Positions 10,842 through 19,464 of a stretch of 64,000 bases of DNA are shown here, in pieces (the stretch's first letter is position 1; every line of letters begins with the position of its first letter). The notes under the pieces were generated by a model. It saw only the letters and a list, made by a program, of their open reading frames with translations, was not told the DNA's origin and did no database searches. Origin of the DNA: Pseudomonas sp. H1h. Lineage in GTDB: Bacteria > Pseudomonadota > Gammaproteobacteria > Pseudomonadales > Pseudomonadaceae. A program made the translations under genes and the position numbers. The DNA is taken from the NCBI RefSeq assembly GCF_000633255.1, contig NZ_AYMJ01000016.1:100637-164636 (forward strand), read 5' to 3'.

Positions 10842-10908
10842 CTTCGCGAGCAGGCTCGCTCCCACATTTGGAATGCACGCCCATGTGGGAGCGAGCCTGC
10901 TCGCGAAG
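10842..10908. repeat. REP pair
   Basis: Mirror-image CGCGAGCAGGCTCGCTCCCA / TGGGAGCGAGCCTGCTCGCG copies with a 20-base spacer lie between the monooxygenase and aldo/keto reductase genes. Confidence 0.9.
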
Positions 10909-10912
10909 GGTG

Positions 10913-12232
10913 TTACACAAATCTGTTGCCAGGCCGGGCGAGACCCAGGTTCTCGCGCAATGTCCGACCCTCATACTCGGTTCTGAACAGCCCACGCCGC
11001 TGCAGTTCCGGGACCACGCCATGGGCGAAGTCTTCGAGCCCACCGGGCAGGTGCGGCACCAGCACGTTGAAGCCATCCGCCGCACCCTGTTCGAACCATT
11101 CCTGCAAGCGGTCAGCGATCTGCACCGGGGTCCCGATCAGGCTGTAATGCCCACGCCCGCCGGCAATCTTGCGCCCCAACTCGGCGAGCGAAAGACTCTC
11201 CCGTCCCGCCAGTTCAGTCAGCAATTTCTGCCGGCTCTGCTGGCCGCTGTCGGTCAGCGGCAACTCGGGCAACGGTCCGTCCAGCGGGTACTTCGACAAA
11301 TCGAAGTTGCCCAGCATACGCCCAAGCAAGGCGACGCCAACCTCCGGTTCGACCAATTGCTGAAACGTTTCACATTTTTCCTGCGCTGCGGCCTCCGTCT
11401 GCCCGACGACGACAAACACCCCTGGCATGATTTTCAGCGAATCGGCACTGCGCCCGTATTTCGGCAGGCGGCCCTTGAGGTCGGCGTAAAACGCCTGAGC
11501 ACTGGCCAGCGAGGTTTGCGCGGTGAACACCACTTCAGCGGTCTGCGCTGCCAATTCCCGCCCGGTTTCGGAAGAACCCGCCTGCACGACCACCGGTTGC
11601 CCCTGCGGTGAGCGCGCCACGTTCAGCGGGCCTTTCACCCGAAAGTGCTCACCGACGTGATCCAGCACATGCAGCTTCGACGGGTCGTAATACGCGCCGC
11701 TGGCCTTGTCACGCACGAAGGCATCGTCCTCCCAACTGTCCCAAAGCCCGGTAACCACCTGATGAAACTCACGGGCGCGGCGGTAGCGGTCGGCGTGGCC
11801 GATGTGCTCCTCGCGACCAAAATTCAGCGCTTCGGCGGCGTTGTCCGAGGTCACCAGATTCCACCCGGCGCGCCCACCGGACAGGTGATCGAGCGAGGCG
11901 AATTTGCGCGCTACGTGGTAAGGCTCGTTGTAGCTGGTGGTCGCCGTGGCGATCAGGCCGATGTGTTCGGTGACCGCGCTCAACGCCGAGAGCAAGGTCA
12001 GTGGTTCGAAGTGATCGGAGCGCGCCATGCGGCTGGCGATGTCCTGGGTCGGCGCGGCCACACTATCGGCGATGAACAGCGTGTCGAATTTTGCTGCCTC
12101 GACAATCTGCGCCAGACGCTTGTAGTGGGCGAAATCCAGACCGGCATTGGCTGGCACCTGCGGGTGACGCCACGCGGCGACGTGGTGCCCGGTGGCCATG
12201 AGAAACGCGCCCAGTTTCAATTGTCTGCTCAT
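10913..12232 (-). CDS. NtaA/SnaA/DszA-family FMN-dependent monooxygenase
   Basis: This is a 439-residue luciferase-like flavin monooxygenase of the group that includes NtaA, DszA and DmoA. Typical blocks are FDTLFIADSVAAP, GLIATATTSYNEPYHVARKF, LDHLSGGRAGWNLVTS and PVVVQAGSSETGRELAA. Family members use FMNH2 from a partner reductase to oxidise organosulfur or amine substrates. The start at 12232 gives the normal family N terminus; the frame stays open much further upstream, through the 3' end of the receptor gene. One base separates it from the upstream TonB receptor stop, so the two are an operon. Given the sulfur-rich setting, an organosulfur substrate is likely. Confidence 0.88.
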   Translation of the reverse strand: MSRQLKLGAFLMATGHHVAAWRHPQVPANAGLDFAHYKRLAQIVEAAKFDTLFIADSVAAPTQDIASRMARSDHFEPLTLLSALSAVTEHIGLIATATTSYNEPYHVARKFASLDHLSGGRAGWNLVTSDNAAEALNFGREEHIGHADRYRRAREFHQVVTGLWDSWEDDAFVRDKASGAYYDPSKLHVLDHVGEHFRVKGPLNVARSPQGQPVVVQAGSSETGRELAAQTAEVVFTAQTSLASAQAFYADLKGRLPKYGRSADSLKIMPGVFVVVGQTEAAAQEKCETFQQLVEPEVGVALLGRMLGNFDLSKYPLDGPLPELPLTDSGQQSRQKLLTELAGRESLSLAELGRKIAGGRGHYSLIGTPVQIADRLQEWFEQGAADGFNVLVPHLPGGLEDFAHGVVPELQRRGLFRTEYEGRTLRENLGLARPGNRFV

Positions 12233-12233
12233 C

Positions 12234-14459
12234 TCAGAAATCCTTGCGCAGTTGCACGCCAAAGTAGCGCTCGTCATCCCGTGGCACGGCGCGGTAGATG
12301 TAGTTGCCGCCACTGGCCAGCAATGGCGAATAGGACTTGTCCGCGAGGTTCTTGCCCAGCAGTGCCACGCGCCAGCCGTTGGTGTAATCGGCGAGAGCGA
12401 CGCTGGCGTTCCAGATGCCGTAGGCGCCTTGCTTGGTGTCGGCGTTCTGGCTGATGTCGTACTGCACTTCGCTTTGCCAGCTGTAGTCGGTGCCGAGTTC
12501 GATATCCAGACCGTTGTCCAACGGAATGCTGTAGTCGGCGCGCACGTAGCTTTTCCAGTCCGGGCTGAACGGCAGCGGCTTGCCATTGACGTTGCACGAC
12601 GCCGCAGCGCCCGCCGGGCAACTGAATTGATCGATGCGTGCGCGGGTGTAGGCCAGCGCCCCGGAGAACTTCAGTTGCCGGGTCGCCTGCAAGGCGTAAT
12701 CGAGTTCGACGCCTTCGGTGCTGACGCTGCCGGCGTTGATCAGGCGCGTCACCACTTGCCCGGCGACGGTGTCGAAAAAGTTCGCCTGATAGTTGTCGTA
12801 GTCGCTGTGGAACACCGCGAGGTTGGTGGTCAGCCGGTTGTTCCAGCTCGTGGCCTTGATCCCCGCTTCCCAGGTGTTGGAGGTTTCCGGTTTGAGCGCC
12901 TCGGTGTCACGCGGCTGCATGTTGAAGAACACGTTGTAGGCCGGGCCTTTGTAGCCGCGCGAGTAGGTCAGATAGGTGGTGACTGCATCGCTGAGGTCGT
13001 ACTGCACACCGAGGCGGCCGGACCAGCCGTCCTCGTCCACCGAGCCGGAGCTGCTGGTCGCCGGTTGAATGCCGCTGACCGTGGTCGCCGACGTCGAGAC
13101 GCGGCGGTGATCGTATTCCAGATCATCGTGGGTATAGCGCAGGCCGGCGATACCACGAAAGTCCGAGGTGAAGTTCAGCGTGGCTTCGCCGAACGCGGCG
13201 TAGCTGTCGCTGGTGGTGCTGTAATCGGCGACGCCACGGTCGGTGCGCGTGGTGGTGGTCAAGGTGCGCTGATAGGTCTCGTCGTCCTTGCCGTGCATGT
13301 AGAACAGGCCGCCGACGTACTCGAGGAATTCGCCTTTCGGCGAGGCCAGACGCAGCTCCTGCGAATACTGGTCGAAGGCCAGATCGCCCTTGTCGGCGGT
13401 GCCGGGGAACGCAGCAGTGATCGTGCTCAGCCGATCGCCGTCCTGATACTGCGTGTTGTCCCAGCCGCGCCACGCCGTGATCGACGTCAGGGTGTAATCG
13501 CCCAATTGCCAGTCGAGCTGGCCGGACAGACCTTTGTTGGTGTCCTCGACGTGAGTGCGGGTGTCGGTGTTGATGTCGCGGTTATGGCTGCTGGCGTAAA
13601 CCGGGCTCAGCGCGTTGGCGAAGGCCGGCGTCAACGACTTGCTGACCACGCCGTTGGGGCCGTCGTCGTGGGACTGCATGTAGTCGGCGATCAGGGTGAA
13701 GGTGACGTCATCGTTCGGGGTGAATTCGAGTTTGCCGCGCACGCCGCGGTGGTTGTAACCGTTGACCTCCTGGCCGTTGTGTTTGTTGTCGACATTGCCG
13801 TCGTAAGTACCGAACAAGGTGCTGATCGAACCCTTGAGCGTGTCCGGAATCAGGCTGCCGCCGATGCCGAAGCGGGTGCGGCTTTCGTTGCCGCTGTAGT
13901 ACGACTGATCGATGTAACCGTGGGTCTCGTTGGTCGGCGCCTTGCTGGTGATGTTGAGCACACCGGCCGAGGCGTTCTTGCCGAACAGGGTGCCCTGCGG
14001 GCCGCGCAGTACTTCGACACGCTCCAGATCCAACAGATCGAGGGTCGACTGGCCGGGACGCGCATAGACCACGCCGTCAATCACCGTGGCCACTGTGGGT
14101 TCGACACCGGGTGAGGTAGAAATCGTACCGACGCCACGCACGAACAACGAGGTGTCCTTGTTCGACGCGCCGGTGCGGAAATTCAGCGACGGCACTTGCT
14201 GGACGATGCCTGCCACACCATTGCGGTTGTCGCGCTCCAGCTGTTCACCGTCGATCACCGAGACCGCCACCGGGACCTTTTGCAGCGACTCTTCGCGGCG
14301 GGTGGCGGTGACCGTCACCGACTTGAGGGTCGGCTCCTGATCGCTGCCGTCAGCTGCAAAAGCGTCGGCCAGCGGCAACGCCGCCAGCCCGGTAAAAATC
14401 CAGCCGGCAGCGCAAATCGATTGCGCCAGTTTAGGTGTCGCCCCAGGAATGTTGTGCAT
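12234..14459 (-). CDS. TonB-dependent outer-membrane receptor
   Basis: The 741-residue product has a signal peptide ending near residue 35 (DAFA|ADG) and a plug domain starting VTVTATRREESLQKVPVAV with VLRGPQGTLFGKNASAGVLN. A 22-strand-type barrel follows, ending in aromatic F (QLRKDF). The ATG at 14459 is chosen because it begins a plausible signal peptide. The region upstream contains a perfect LacI-type operator shared with the divergent regulator gene. Being coupled to a flavin monooxygenase, it probably imports the precursor of that enzyme's substrate. A siderophore is less likely, as no siderophore genes are near. Confidence 0.88.
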   Translation of the reverse strand: MHNIPGATPKLAQSICAAGWIFTGLAALPLADAFAADGSDQEPTLKSVTVTATRREESLQKVPVAVSVIDGEQLERDNRNGVAGIVQQVPSLNFRTGASNKDTSLFVRGVGTISTSPGVEPTVATVIDGVVYARPGQSTLDLLDLERVEVLRGPQGTLFGKNASAGVLNITSKAPTNETHGYIDQSYYSGNESRTRFGIGGSLIPDTLKGSISTLFGTYDGNVDNKHNGQEVNGYNHRGVRGKLEFTPNDDVTFTLIADYMQSHDDGPNGVVSKSLTPAFANALSPVYASSHNRDINTDTRTHVEDTNKGLSGQLDWQLGDYTLTSITAWRGWDNTQYQDGDRLSTITAAFPGTADKGDLAFDQYSQELRLASPKGEFLEYVGGLFYMHGKDDETYQRTLTTTTRTDRGVADYSTTSDSYAAFGEATLNFTSDFRGIAGLRYTHDDLEYDHRRVSTSATTVSGIQPATSSSGSVDEDGWSGRLGVQYDLSDAVTTYLTYSRGYKGPAYNVFFNMQPRDTEALKPETSNTWEAGIKATSWNNRLTTNLAVFHSDYDNYQANFFDTVAGQVVTRLINAGSVSTEGVELDYALQATRQLKFSGALAYTRARIDQFSCPAGAAASCNVNGKPLPFSPDWKSYVRADYSIPLDNGLDIELGTDYSWQSEVQYDISQNADTKQGAYGIWNASVALADYTNGWRVALLGKNLADKSYSPLLASGGNYIYRAVPRDDERYFGVQLRKDF

Positions 14460-14533
14460 GTTTGCCCGCTCGAAATTGGCCCTGAACCGCTGCCGTTCTG
14501 CGACGACAGCGCCTGAATCGGTGTCTTGGGCAT

Positions 14534-14545
14534 TCGCTCGAGCGA
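14534..14545. promoter_or_regulatory. secondary palindrome in the receptor / lacI-type spacer
   Basis: TCGCTCGAGCGA is a perfect 12-bp palindrome centred on CG, 31 bases from the main operator. It could be an auxiliary operator. Confidence 0.3.
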
Positions 14546-14563
14546 GTAGCAGACAACGCGCAT

Positions 14564-14577
14564 TGTTAGCGCTAACA
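14564..14577. promoter_or_regulatory. LacI/GalR-type operator
   Basis: TGTTAGCGCTAACA is a perfect 14-bp palindrome with the central CG expected of LacI/GalR-family operators. It lies between the divergent TonB receptor (start 14459) and the LacI-type regulator (start 14665), so the regulator probably controls both genes. Confidence 0.75.
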
Positions 14578-14581
14578 TCGC

Positions 14582-14618
14582 CAGTATTGGCAAGCTGCAC
14601 ATAGAGCGTCCAATACTG
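14582..14618. promoter_or_regulatory. spaced inverted repeat before the regulator start
   Basis: CAGTATTGG (14582-14590) and CCAATACTG (14610-14618) form a 9-bp inverted repeat with a 19-base spacer. It may be a leader hairpin or a second protein site. Confidence 0.35.
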
Positions 14619-14664
14619 AAAAATTACTTTTATATGCGTTTTTGTTTTTAACAAGGATCGAGAC

Positions 14665-15702
14665 TTGAGCCAGGAAAAGCCCCGCAAACGCCGTGGCGCC
14701 GGACGTGTGACCCTCAATGCGGTAGCACGCCAGGCTGGCGTATCGGCGATCACCGTATCGCGTTATTTCAATCAACCGGAATCGGTCTCGCCCGAGCGCC
14801 GTGAGCGAATTGCGGCGGTGGTGGCCGAGTTGGGCTACGTGCCGAACCTGGTGGCCGGCGGGCTGGCTTCAGCACGGGGAAAAATCGTCGGAATGGTGAT
14901 CCCGAACATCTCCGGGCCGATCTTTGCCAACACCATTCAAGGCTTCAGCGACACCCTCAGCCGCCACGGTTATCAGTTGCTGCTGGCGTCGAGTTACTTC
15001 AGCGCCGAACAGGAAGAAAACGCGGTGCGGGCCTTCCTCGGCTGGTCGCCGGCGGCGCTGGTGGTCACCAGTCACTTTCACAGCGCGGGCACGGAAAAAA
15101 TGCTGGCCGAAGCAGATATCCCGGTGATCGAAACCTGGGATTACCAGCCGGAGCGCGAGCCGATGCAGATCGGTTTTTCGCACTTCGAGGTAGGTGTCAG
15201 CGCCGCCCGTTTTCTACACGACAAGGGCTATCGGCGAATCGCATTTGTGCAGAACAGCGCACCCGGCGACTTCAGCGCACTGGAGCGCCGTGACGGTTAC
15301 GCCGCGACCGTGCGTGAACTCGGTCTGGAGCCCTGGGTGTTCGCACCGGACGCCGATCGCGCCCCGTTCGAGGCGGGCAAGCAAGCGATGGGAGCGCTGA
15401 TGAACGCCTCGCCGCGCCCCGACGCGATCTTCTTCGCCAACGACAACCTCGCCGCCGGCGCCCTGCTCGCCGGGCAACGCGCCGGCCTCAACATCCCCGA
15501 AGACTGCGCCGTGCTCGGCTTCGGCGATTACCCGTTCGCCGAGATGCTGCTGCCCAGCCTGAGCACGATCAAACCGCCCGCGCTGGAGATCGGCGTACTG
15601 GCGGCGACACGAGTGCTGGAAAGCCTTGGCGTATTGCCGAGCAATGAGGTGCAGCGCCTGAATTTACTGCAATGCGAAGTGATCGAGCGCGAGAGCACCT
15701 GA
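14665..15702 (+). CDS. LacI/GalR-family transcriptional regulator
   Basis: This 345-residue repressor-type protein has an N-terminal helix-turn-helix at residues 15-36 (TLNAVARQAGVSAITVSRYF), the hinge near 60 and a periplasmic-binding-protein-like ligand domain (KIVGMVIPNISGPIFANTI through the C terminus). The start is TTG, with AAGGA seven bases upstream. It is divergent from the TonB receptor and probably controls it and itself through the palindrome at 14564-14577. The ligand is unknown. LacI regulators mostly sense sugars, so a regulator of this class over a receptor-monooxygenase pair is unusual. Confidence 0.9.
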   Translation: MSQEKPRKRRGAGRVTLNAVARQAGVSAITVSRYFNQPESVSPERRERIAAVVAELGYVPNLVAGGLASARGKIVGMVIPNISGPIFANTIQGFSDTLSRHGYQLLLASSYFSAEQEENAVRAFLGWSPAALVVTSHFHSAGTEKMLAEADIPVIETWDYQPEREPMQIGFSHFEVGVSAARFLHDKGYRRIAFVQNSAPGDFSALERRDGYAATVRELGLEPWVFAPDADRAPFEAGKQAMGALMNASPRPDAIFFANDNLAAGALLAGQRAGLNIPEDCAVLGFGDYPFAEMLLPSLSTIKPPALEIGVLAATRVLESLGVLPSNEVQRLNLLQCEVIEREST

Positions 15703-15714
15703 TTCTAAAACCAC

Positions 15715-15783
15715 TGTAGGAGCTATCGAGCGCTGCGATCTTTCGCTCAAAGCCAGAATCAAAAGATCGCAGTCTGCTCCAGC
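15715..15783. repeat. second type of Pseudomonas intergenic palindrome
   Basis: CTGCGATCTTT (15733-15743) pairs with AAAGATCGCAG (15762-15772), flanked by GGAGC and GCTCC. It resembles the TGTAGGAGC...GATCTTTTGATC repeat known in fluorescent pseudomonads and differs from the REP class elsewhere in the window. It may act as a terminator between the convergent lacI-type gene and hicB. Confidence 0.6.
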
Positions 15784-15795
15784 GCAGGTTCTTCG

Positions 15796-16197
15796 TTATG
15801 CCGACAATTCGCGCAAAGCAGCAGCCGCCAGAAACCCGGAACGGGAGCTGTAGCGCTGATCACGCCGGACTGTCTGATCGATACGCTCGAGCAGTTGTTC
15901 GGGCAGCGTGGCGTTGAAGCGTACCGATTTGCCGAAATAGGGCGTGATATCAAAGTCGACAACACCCCAGATCCCACCCGCGTAATCCGGATTATCAAGA
16001 TGAGCATCAATGTCCTGAACTCGGGGCAACGGTGCACCATCAGCGACGAGTCCCTCATAGTGCAGGGCCAGAGCCTCCTGAGTGTTTTCAAAAGCTTCGG
16101 CTACCGTAGTACCTGCGGAGAAGCACCCTGGTACATCCGGGACAATCACTCCGTAGTCTGAGTCGGCATCCTTGTGCAGAACGACCGGGAATTTCAT
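15796..16197 (-). CDS. hicB: HicB-type antitoxin
   Basis: The 133-residue antitoxin has the HicB partial RNase-H-like fold (VVLHKDADSDYGVIVPDVPG, then a helix, then VVDFDITPYFG) and a C-terminal ribbon-helix-helix/CopG-like segment (RFNATLPEQLLERIDQTV). It would bind and neutralise HicA and repress its own promoter. The ATG at 16197 has its own ribosome site AGGAAGGA nine bases upstream, so it can be made independently. In the present sequence the same frame is also continuous with the upstream hicA, giving a 214-residue fusion from 16440. Confidence 0.88.
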   Translation of the reverse strand: MKFPVVLHKDADSDYGVIVPDVPGCFSAGTTVAEAFENTQEALALHYEGLVADGAPLPRVQDIDAHLDNPDYAGGIWGVVDFDITPYFGKSVRFNATLPEQLLERIDQTVRRDQRYSSRSGFLAAAALRELSA

Positions 16198-16256
16198 AGA
16201 CGTGAATCCTTCCTCTGACGTGTCCATAAAAGGACTTTCATTTCCAGTGACGGGCT

Positions 16257-16440
16257 TCATTTCAATCCCGCTTGTTTCAAAAATGCTGTTGATCGTCCCT
16301 TTGGGAAGGTCCGAATCCGGATGCTTGACCGTCACCCGTCCCGACTTGTGCGGATGCCTGTATTGATGGTGACTGCCCTTCACTGCAACCAGATACCAAC
16401 CGTCGTCCTCGATCATCCTGATCATTTCCCGACTACGCAT
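16257..16440 (-). pseudogene. hicA: HicA-type mRNA interferase toxin, frameshifted into hicB
   Basis: The first 50 residues are a clear HicA double-stranded-RNA-binding-like toxin with the catalytic histidine in KGSHHQYRHP and the ending HPDSDLPKGTINSI. The minus strand then reads AGCATTTTTGAAACAAGCGG. Removing one T from the five-T run (plus-strand A-run 16279-16283) restores SILKQAGLK and a TGA stop at 16257-16259, giving the usual 60 residues. With the extra base the toxin loses its stop and reads in frame through a 20-residue linker into hicB. It may be a real inactivating or fusing mutation, or a homopolymer sequencing error. Confidence 0.85.
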
Positions 16441-16837
16441 TGCCTTCGCCCTGTTCGACAGCAAGAGCTGGTCACTTTAGGGCGTGGACACTTGATTTAT
16501 ACACACGATACACACTCAGACAAATATTAGCTGACGGAACATGTCCGCCGTTTTTGGTCAGACCGATGGCAGGTGCGGGCCAGCGAGAAAGTGCCTCGCC
16601 GACCAGATACATTTGAACGAGTCGCGAAATATGTCCGATGACGAAAGTCCTGCGTGTATTGAGGCGGGCTGACTTAGCTATGCTCTAGTTGACACCGAGA
16701 TGGCCCCTTCGCGGGCAAGCCCGCTCCCACAGTGTTTCGCGTCGTTTACAGACTCTGTATCCAACACAAAAAACTGTGGGAGCGGGCTTGCCCGCGAAGA
16801 CGGCCGATCAAGCACCGCATATCCAGCAGGCACACCC
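16441..16837. other. intergenic region with a REP pair
   Basis: These 397 bases hold the hicA promoter side and a REP pair at 16706-16800. No other gene is supported; the short open frames seen lack ribosome sites and family features. Confidence 0.5.
16706..16800. repeat. REP pair (GGGCAAGCCCG subtype)
   Basis: CTTCGCGGGCAAGCCCGCTC and its mirror GGGAGCGGGCTTGCCCGCGA are separated by about 50 bases. The inner arms are fully palindromic, a subtype found only here in the window. Confidence 0.88.
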
Positions 16838-17098
16838 ATGCATACCGCCATCATCATCTTCTTCGGCCTGGTTCTGCTCGCCCTGATGCTCTACATCGGC
16901 GAGCGAATCGGCTTCAGCCGGCAGACTTTGGCCTACAGCTTCGCCGCGCTGTGGCTGGCGTTGACGGTGATCAATGGCGCGGTGGGAGTGGTGCATGCCG
17001 GGCAGCCGCTGGGGTCGGAAATTGCGGTGGGCAGTGCGGTGTTCGGGGTGCCGATGGCGGCGATGGTGTTGTTCATGGTGCTGAGCGCCGAGTCGTAA
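16838..17098 (+). CDS. small integral membrane protein, unknown function
   Basis: This 86-residue protein is almost wholly hydrophobic, with about three membrane segments (residues 4-20, 31-52 and 61-83). The short polar loop GERIGFSRQ lies between the first two and GVVHAGQPLGSE before the third. The ATG at 16838 is preceded by AGG at good spacing. It is convergent with betT, with 24 bases between the stops. I do not recognise a named family and see no motif that gives a function. Confidence 0.7.
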   Translation: MHTAIIIFFGLVLLALMLYIGERIGFSRQTLAYSFAALWLALTVINGAVGVVHAGQPLGSEIAVGSAVFGVPMAAMVLFMVLSAES

Positions 17099-17122
17099 AA
17101 CGTCCCGACGCCCAGCGGCCGA

Positions 17123-19123
17123 TCAACGCACCAGATGCAGGAACTGCATGTGGCGTTCGTACTGGTCGAGGATGTCGTTGATGATCTGTTCCTTGGTGTA
17201 GCCCACCAGATCGTAGTCCTGACTGCCCTCGCTCAAATGCACTTCAGCGCGGTAATAGCGGCGGTTGTTGAGTTGCTTGGAACCCATGCCACCGCGCGCA
17301 AACGACGGCGTGAAATAGCCGCGCATCTGCACCTGGTAGATAAACGGATGCAACTCGCCATGGCCGATTTCCAGGCTGACGCTGTCATGCGCCGGGTCCG
17401 GCTGGGTGACCACGTTCAGGCCTTTTTCGACGAATACCGCCGTCACCTCTTCGATCGCCGGACGCACGGTGGTGTCCATGAAGCGATACACCTCGTCGCG
17501 TGACGGGAAATGCACGGCCTGACTCAGGCGCTGACGCCAGCCACCCTTGCCACGACGTGAACCGGACACCGGGGCCAGCGAATGCAGTTGCGCGATCTGT
17601 TTCTGCGACTCCAGATAGAACGCCTTGTGCAGGCCCCACATCATCAGCAACAAAATCAGCGAGAACGGCAACGAGGTCAGCACCACCGCCGACTTCAGCG
17701 CATCGATACTGCCGGAGAACAGCAGCGCACTGGTCACCAGCGCGGTCATCGCGCCCCAGAACACCCGCAGCCATTTCGGCCCGTCTTCGTCCGGGTTGCC
17801 ACCCTTGGCCGAGAGGGTCGAGAGCACCACGGTGCCGGAGTCGGCCGAGGTGACGAAGAACACGAAGCTGATGAACACCGTCACGGCGATGACGGTCTTG
17901 CTCCATGGATAGGTTTCCAGCAGCAGATAAAGGCTCATCGACGGATTGTCGAGGGCCGACATGCCCAGCGCCGACATGCCGTGGTTGAGCACCTGATCGA
18001 TGGCACTGTTGCCGAAGATCGACATCCACGCCAGGGTGAAACCGAGCGGGATCAGCAACACGCCGAAGACAAATTCACGGATGGTCCGGCCACGGGAAAT
18101 CCGCGCAATGAACAGGCCCACGAACGGCGACCACGCGATCCACCAGGCCCAATAGAACACCGTCCAGCCACCGAGCCAGTCGCTCGGTTTGTCGTAGGCG
18201 TAGAGGTCGAAACTCTTCATCGGCAAGGCGCCGAGGTAGTCGCCGAGGTTCTGGATCAAGGTGTTGAGCAGGTGCTGGGTGGGGCCGGCGAACAGCACGA
18301 AGAGCAGCAGCGCACAGGCCAGCAGCATGTTGATGTCGGACATCACTCGCACGCCCTTATCCACACCCGACACGGCGACGATGATCGCCGCGCCCATCAT
18401 CAATGTGATCAGGCCGACCTGAATCCACTGGGTGTGGGCGATACCGAACAGGTAATCCAGGCCGGAGTTGAGGTGCAGCACGCCGAAGCCCATGTCCGCA
18501 CCGAGGCCGAACACCGTGGCAATGATGCCGAAGCCATCCACCGCGTAACCGATGGGGCCGTTGATGCGTTTGCCGATCAGCGGATACAGCGCTGAACGCA
18601 GGGCCAGCGGCAGGTTATGCCGGTAGGCGAAGTAGGCCAGGGCCATGCCGACGAAGGCGAACACGCCCCAGCCGTGCAGGCCCCAGTGCAGAAACAGGAT
18701 CTGCATCGCCTGGCGCGCCGCGTCGGCGGTGCCGGCTTCGCCTTGTGGCGGTTGGGCCAGATGCGTCAGTGGCTCGGACACGCAGAAGAAAAACAGGGTG
18801 ATGCTGATCCCGGCAGCGAACAGCATGCCGGCCCAGGACAAGTAACTGAATTCGGGCTCGTCGTGGTCGGCACCGAGTTTTATCTTGCCGTAGCCCGATA
18901 ACGCGGTGACCACCACGAAGACCAGATACAGCGTCATCGCGAGCATGTAGTACCAGCCGACCGTATTGGCCGCCCAGTTTTGTGCAGCCAGCAACCAGGC
19001 TCCAGCCTGCTCCGGCATGGCGATGACAACGAGACCAAACAGCAGAATGACCGTCGCGGCGAAGTAGAACACCGGCGGATTCATGCGTACCAGACCGCTG
19101 GCGGGGGTGGACGATGCACTCAT
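17123..19123 (-). CDS. betT: BCCT-family choline transporter
   Basis: This 666-residue sodium- or proton-coupled transporter has about twelve membrane segments. The BCCT hallmark WTVFYWAWWIAWSPFVGLFI is followed by ISRGRTIREF. The long C-terminal cytoplasmic tail (about 170 residues) is typical of BetT, where it takes part in osmotic sensing. It would import choline for glycine betaine synthesis. GAGGTG precedes the start. A large inverted repeat resembling a BetI operator lies about 95-120 bases upstream. The betIBA genes are not in this window. Confidence 0.88.
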   Translation of the reverse strand: MSASSTPASGLVRMNPPVFYFAATVILLFGLVVIAMPEQAGAWLLAAQNWAANTVGWYYMLAMTLYLVFVVVTALSGYGKIKLGADHDEPEFSYLSWAGMLFAAGISITLFFFCVSEPLTHLAQPPQGEAGTADAARQAMQILFLHWGLHGWGVFAFVGMALAYFAYRHNLPLALRSALYPLIGKRINGPIGYAVDGFGIIATVFGLGADMGFGVLHLNSGLDYLFGIAHTQWIQVGLITLMMGAAIIVAVSGVDKGVRVMSDINMLLACALLLFVLFAGPTQHLLNTLIQNLGDYLGALPMKSFDLYAYDKPSDWLGGWTVFYWAWWIAWSPFVGLFIARISRGRTIREFVFGVLLIPLGFTLAWMSIFGNSAIDQVLNHGMSALGMSALDNPSMSLYLLLETYPWSKTVIAVTVFISFVFFVTSADSGTVVLSTLSAKGGNPDEDGPKWLRVFWGAMTALVTSALLFSGSIDALKSAVVLTSLPFSLILLLMMWGLHKAFYLESQKQIAQLHSLAPVSGSRRGKGGWRQRLSQAVHFPSRDEVYRFMDTTVRPAIEEVTAVFVEKGLNVVTQPDPAHDSVSLEIGHGELHPFIYQVQMRGYFTPSFARGGMGSKQLNNRRYYRAEVHLSEGSQDYDLVGYTKEQIINDILDQYERHMQFLHLVR

Positions 19124-19214
19124 GGACGGTGCACCTCGTGGGGTTGAAACGTGGCTGAAATGATCGGACTCAGCAAAGGCAAGCCTCCTGTTGTGAGCGG
19201 GCAGCGAACCACCG

Positions 19215-19244
19215 GTTTAACTTGAATGAACGTTCAAGTTAAAC
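19215..19244. promoter_or_regulatory. probable BetI operator upstream of betT
   Basis: GTTTAACTTGAA (19215-19226) and TTCAAGTTAAAC (19233-19244) are perfect 12-bp arms with a 6-base spacer. An overlapping palindrome TGAACGTTCA lies at 19227-19236. The TTGAAYGAACGTTCAA pattern resembles BetI (TetR-family) sites as I remember them. Confidence 0.6.
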
Positions 19245-19388
19245 ATGGATAGGGTGGTAAGGACTAATCGCAGGGCTAGGCGGTAGTTTTCCTACAGTAG
19301 CCCAAGGAGGGGGTATGACGCGGATCAGAGGCAATTCGTTCACTGCACAATTGGCTGAATGCCATTATCTCGATTCGACCTGAAAACC

Positions 19389-19464
19389 ATTCGCGAGCAG
19401 GCTCGCTCCCACATTGGATCTGTGATCGACACCCGTCCCCTGTGGGAGCGAGCCTGCTCGCGAA
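19389..19464. repeat. REP pair
   Basis: Mirror-image CGCGAGCAGGCTCGCTCCCA and TGGGAGCGAGCCTGCTCGCG with a 31-base spacer lie downstream of epsC. Confidence 0.9.

Noticed and set aside
12192..14114. 640-codon plus-strand frame opposite the first TonB receptor
   Set aside because: Antisense shadow of a high-GC gene; the receptor on the other strand has a clear plug and barrel sequence.
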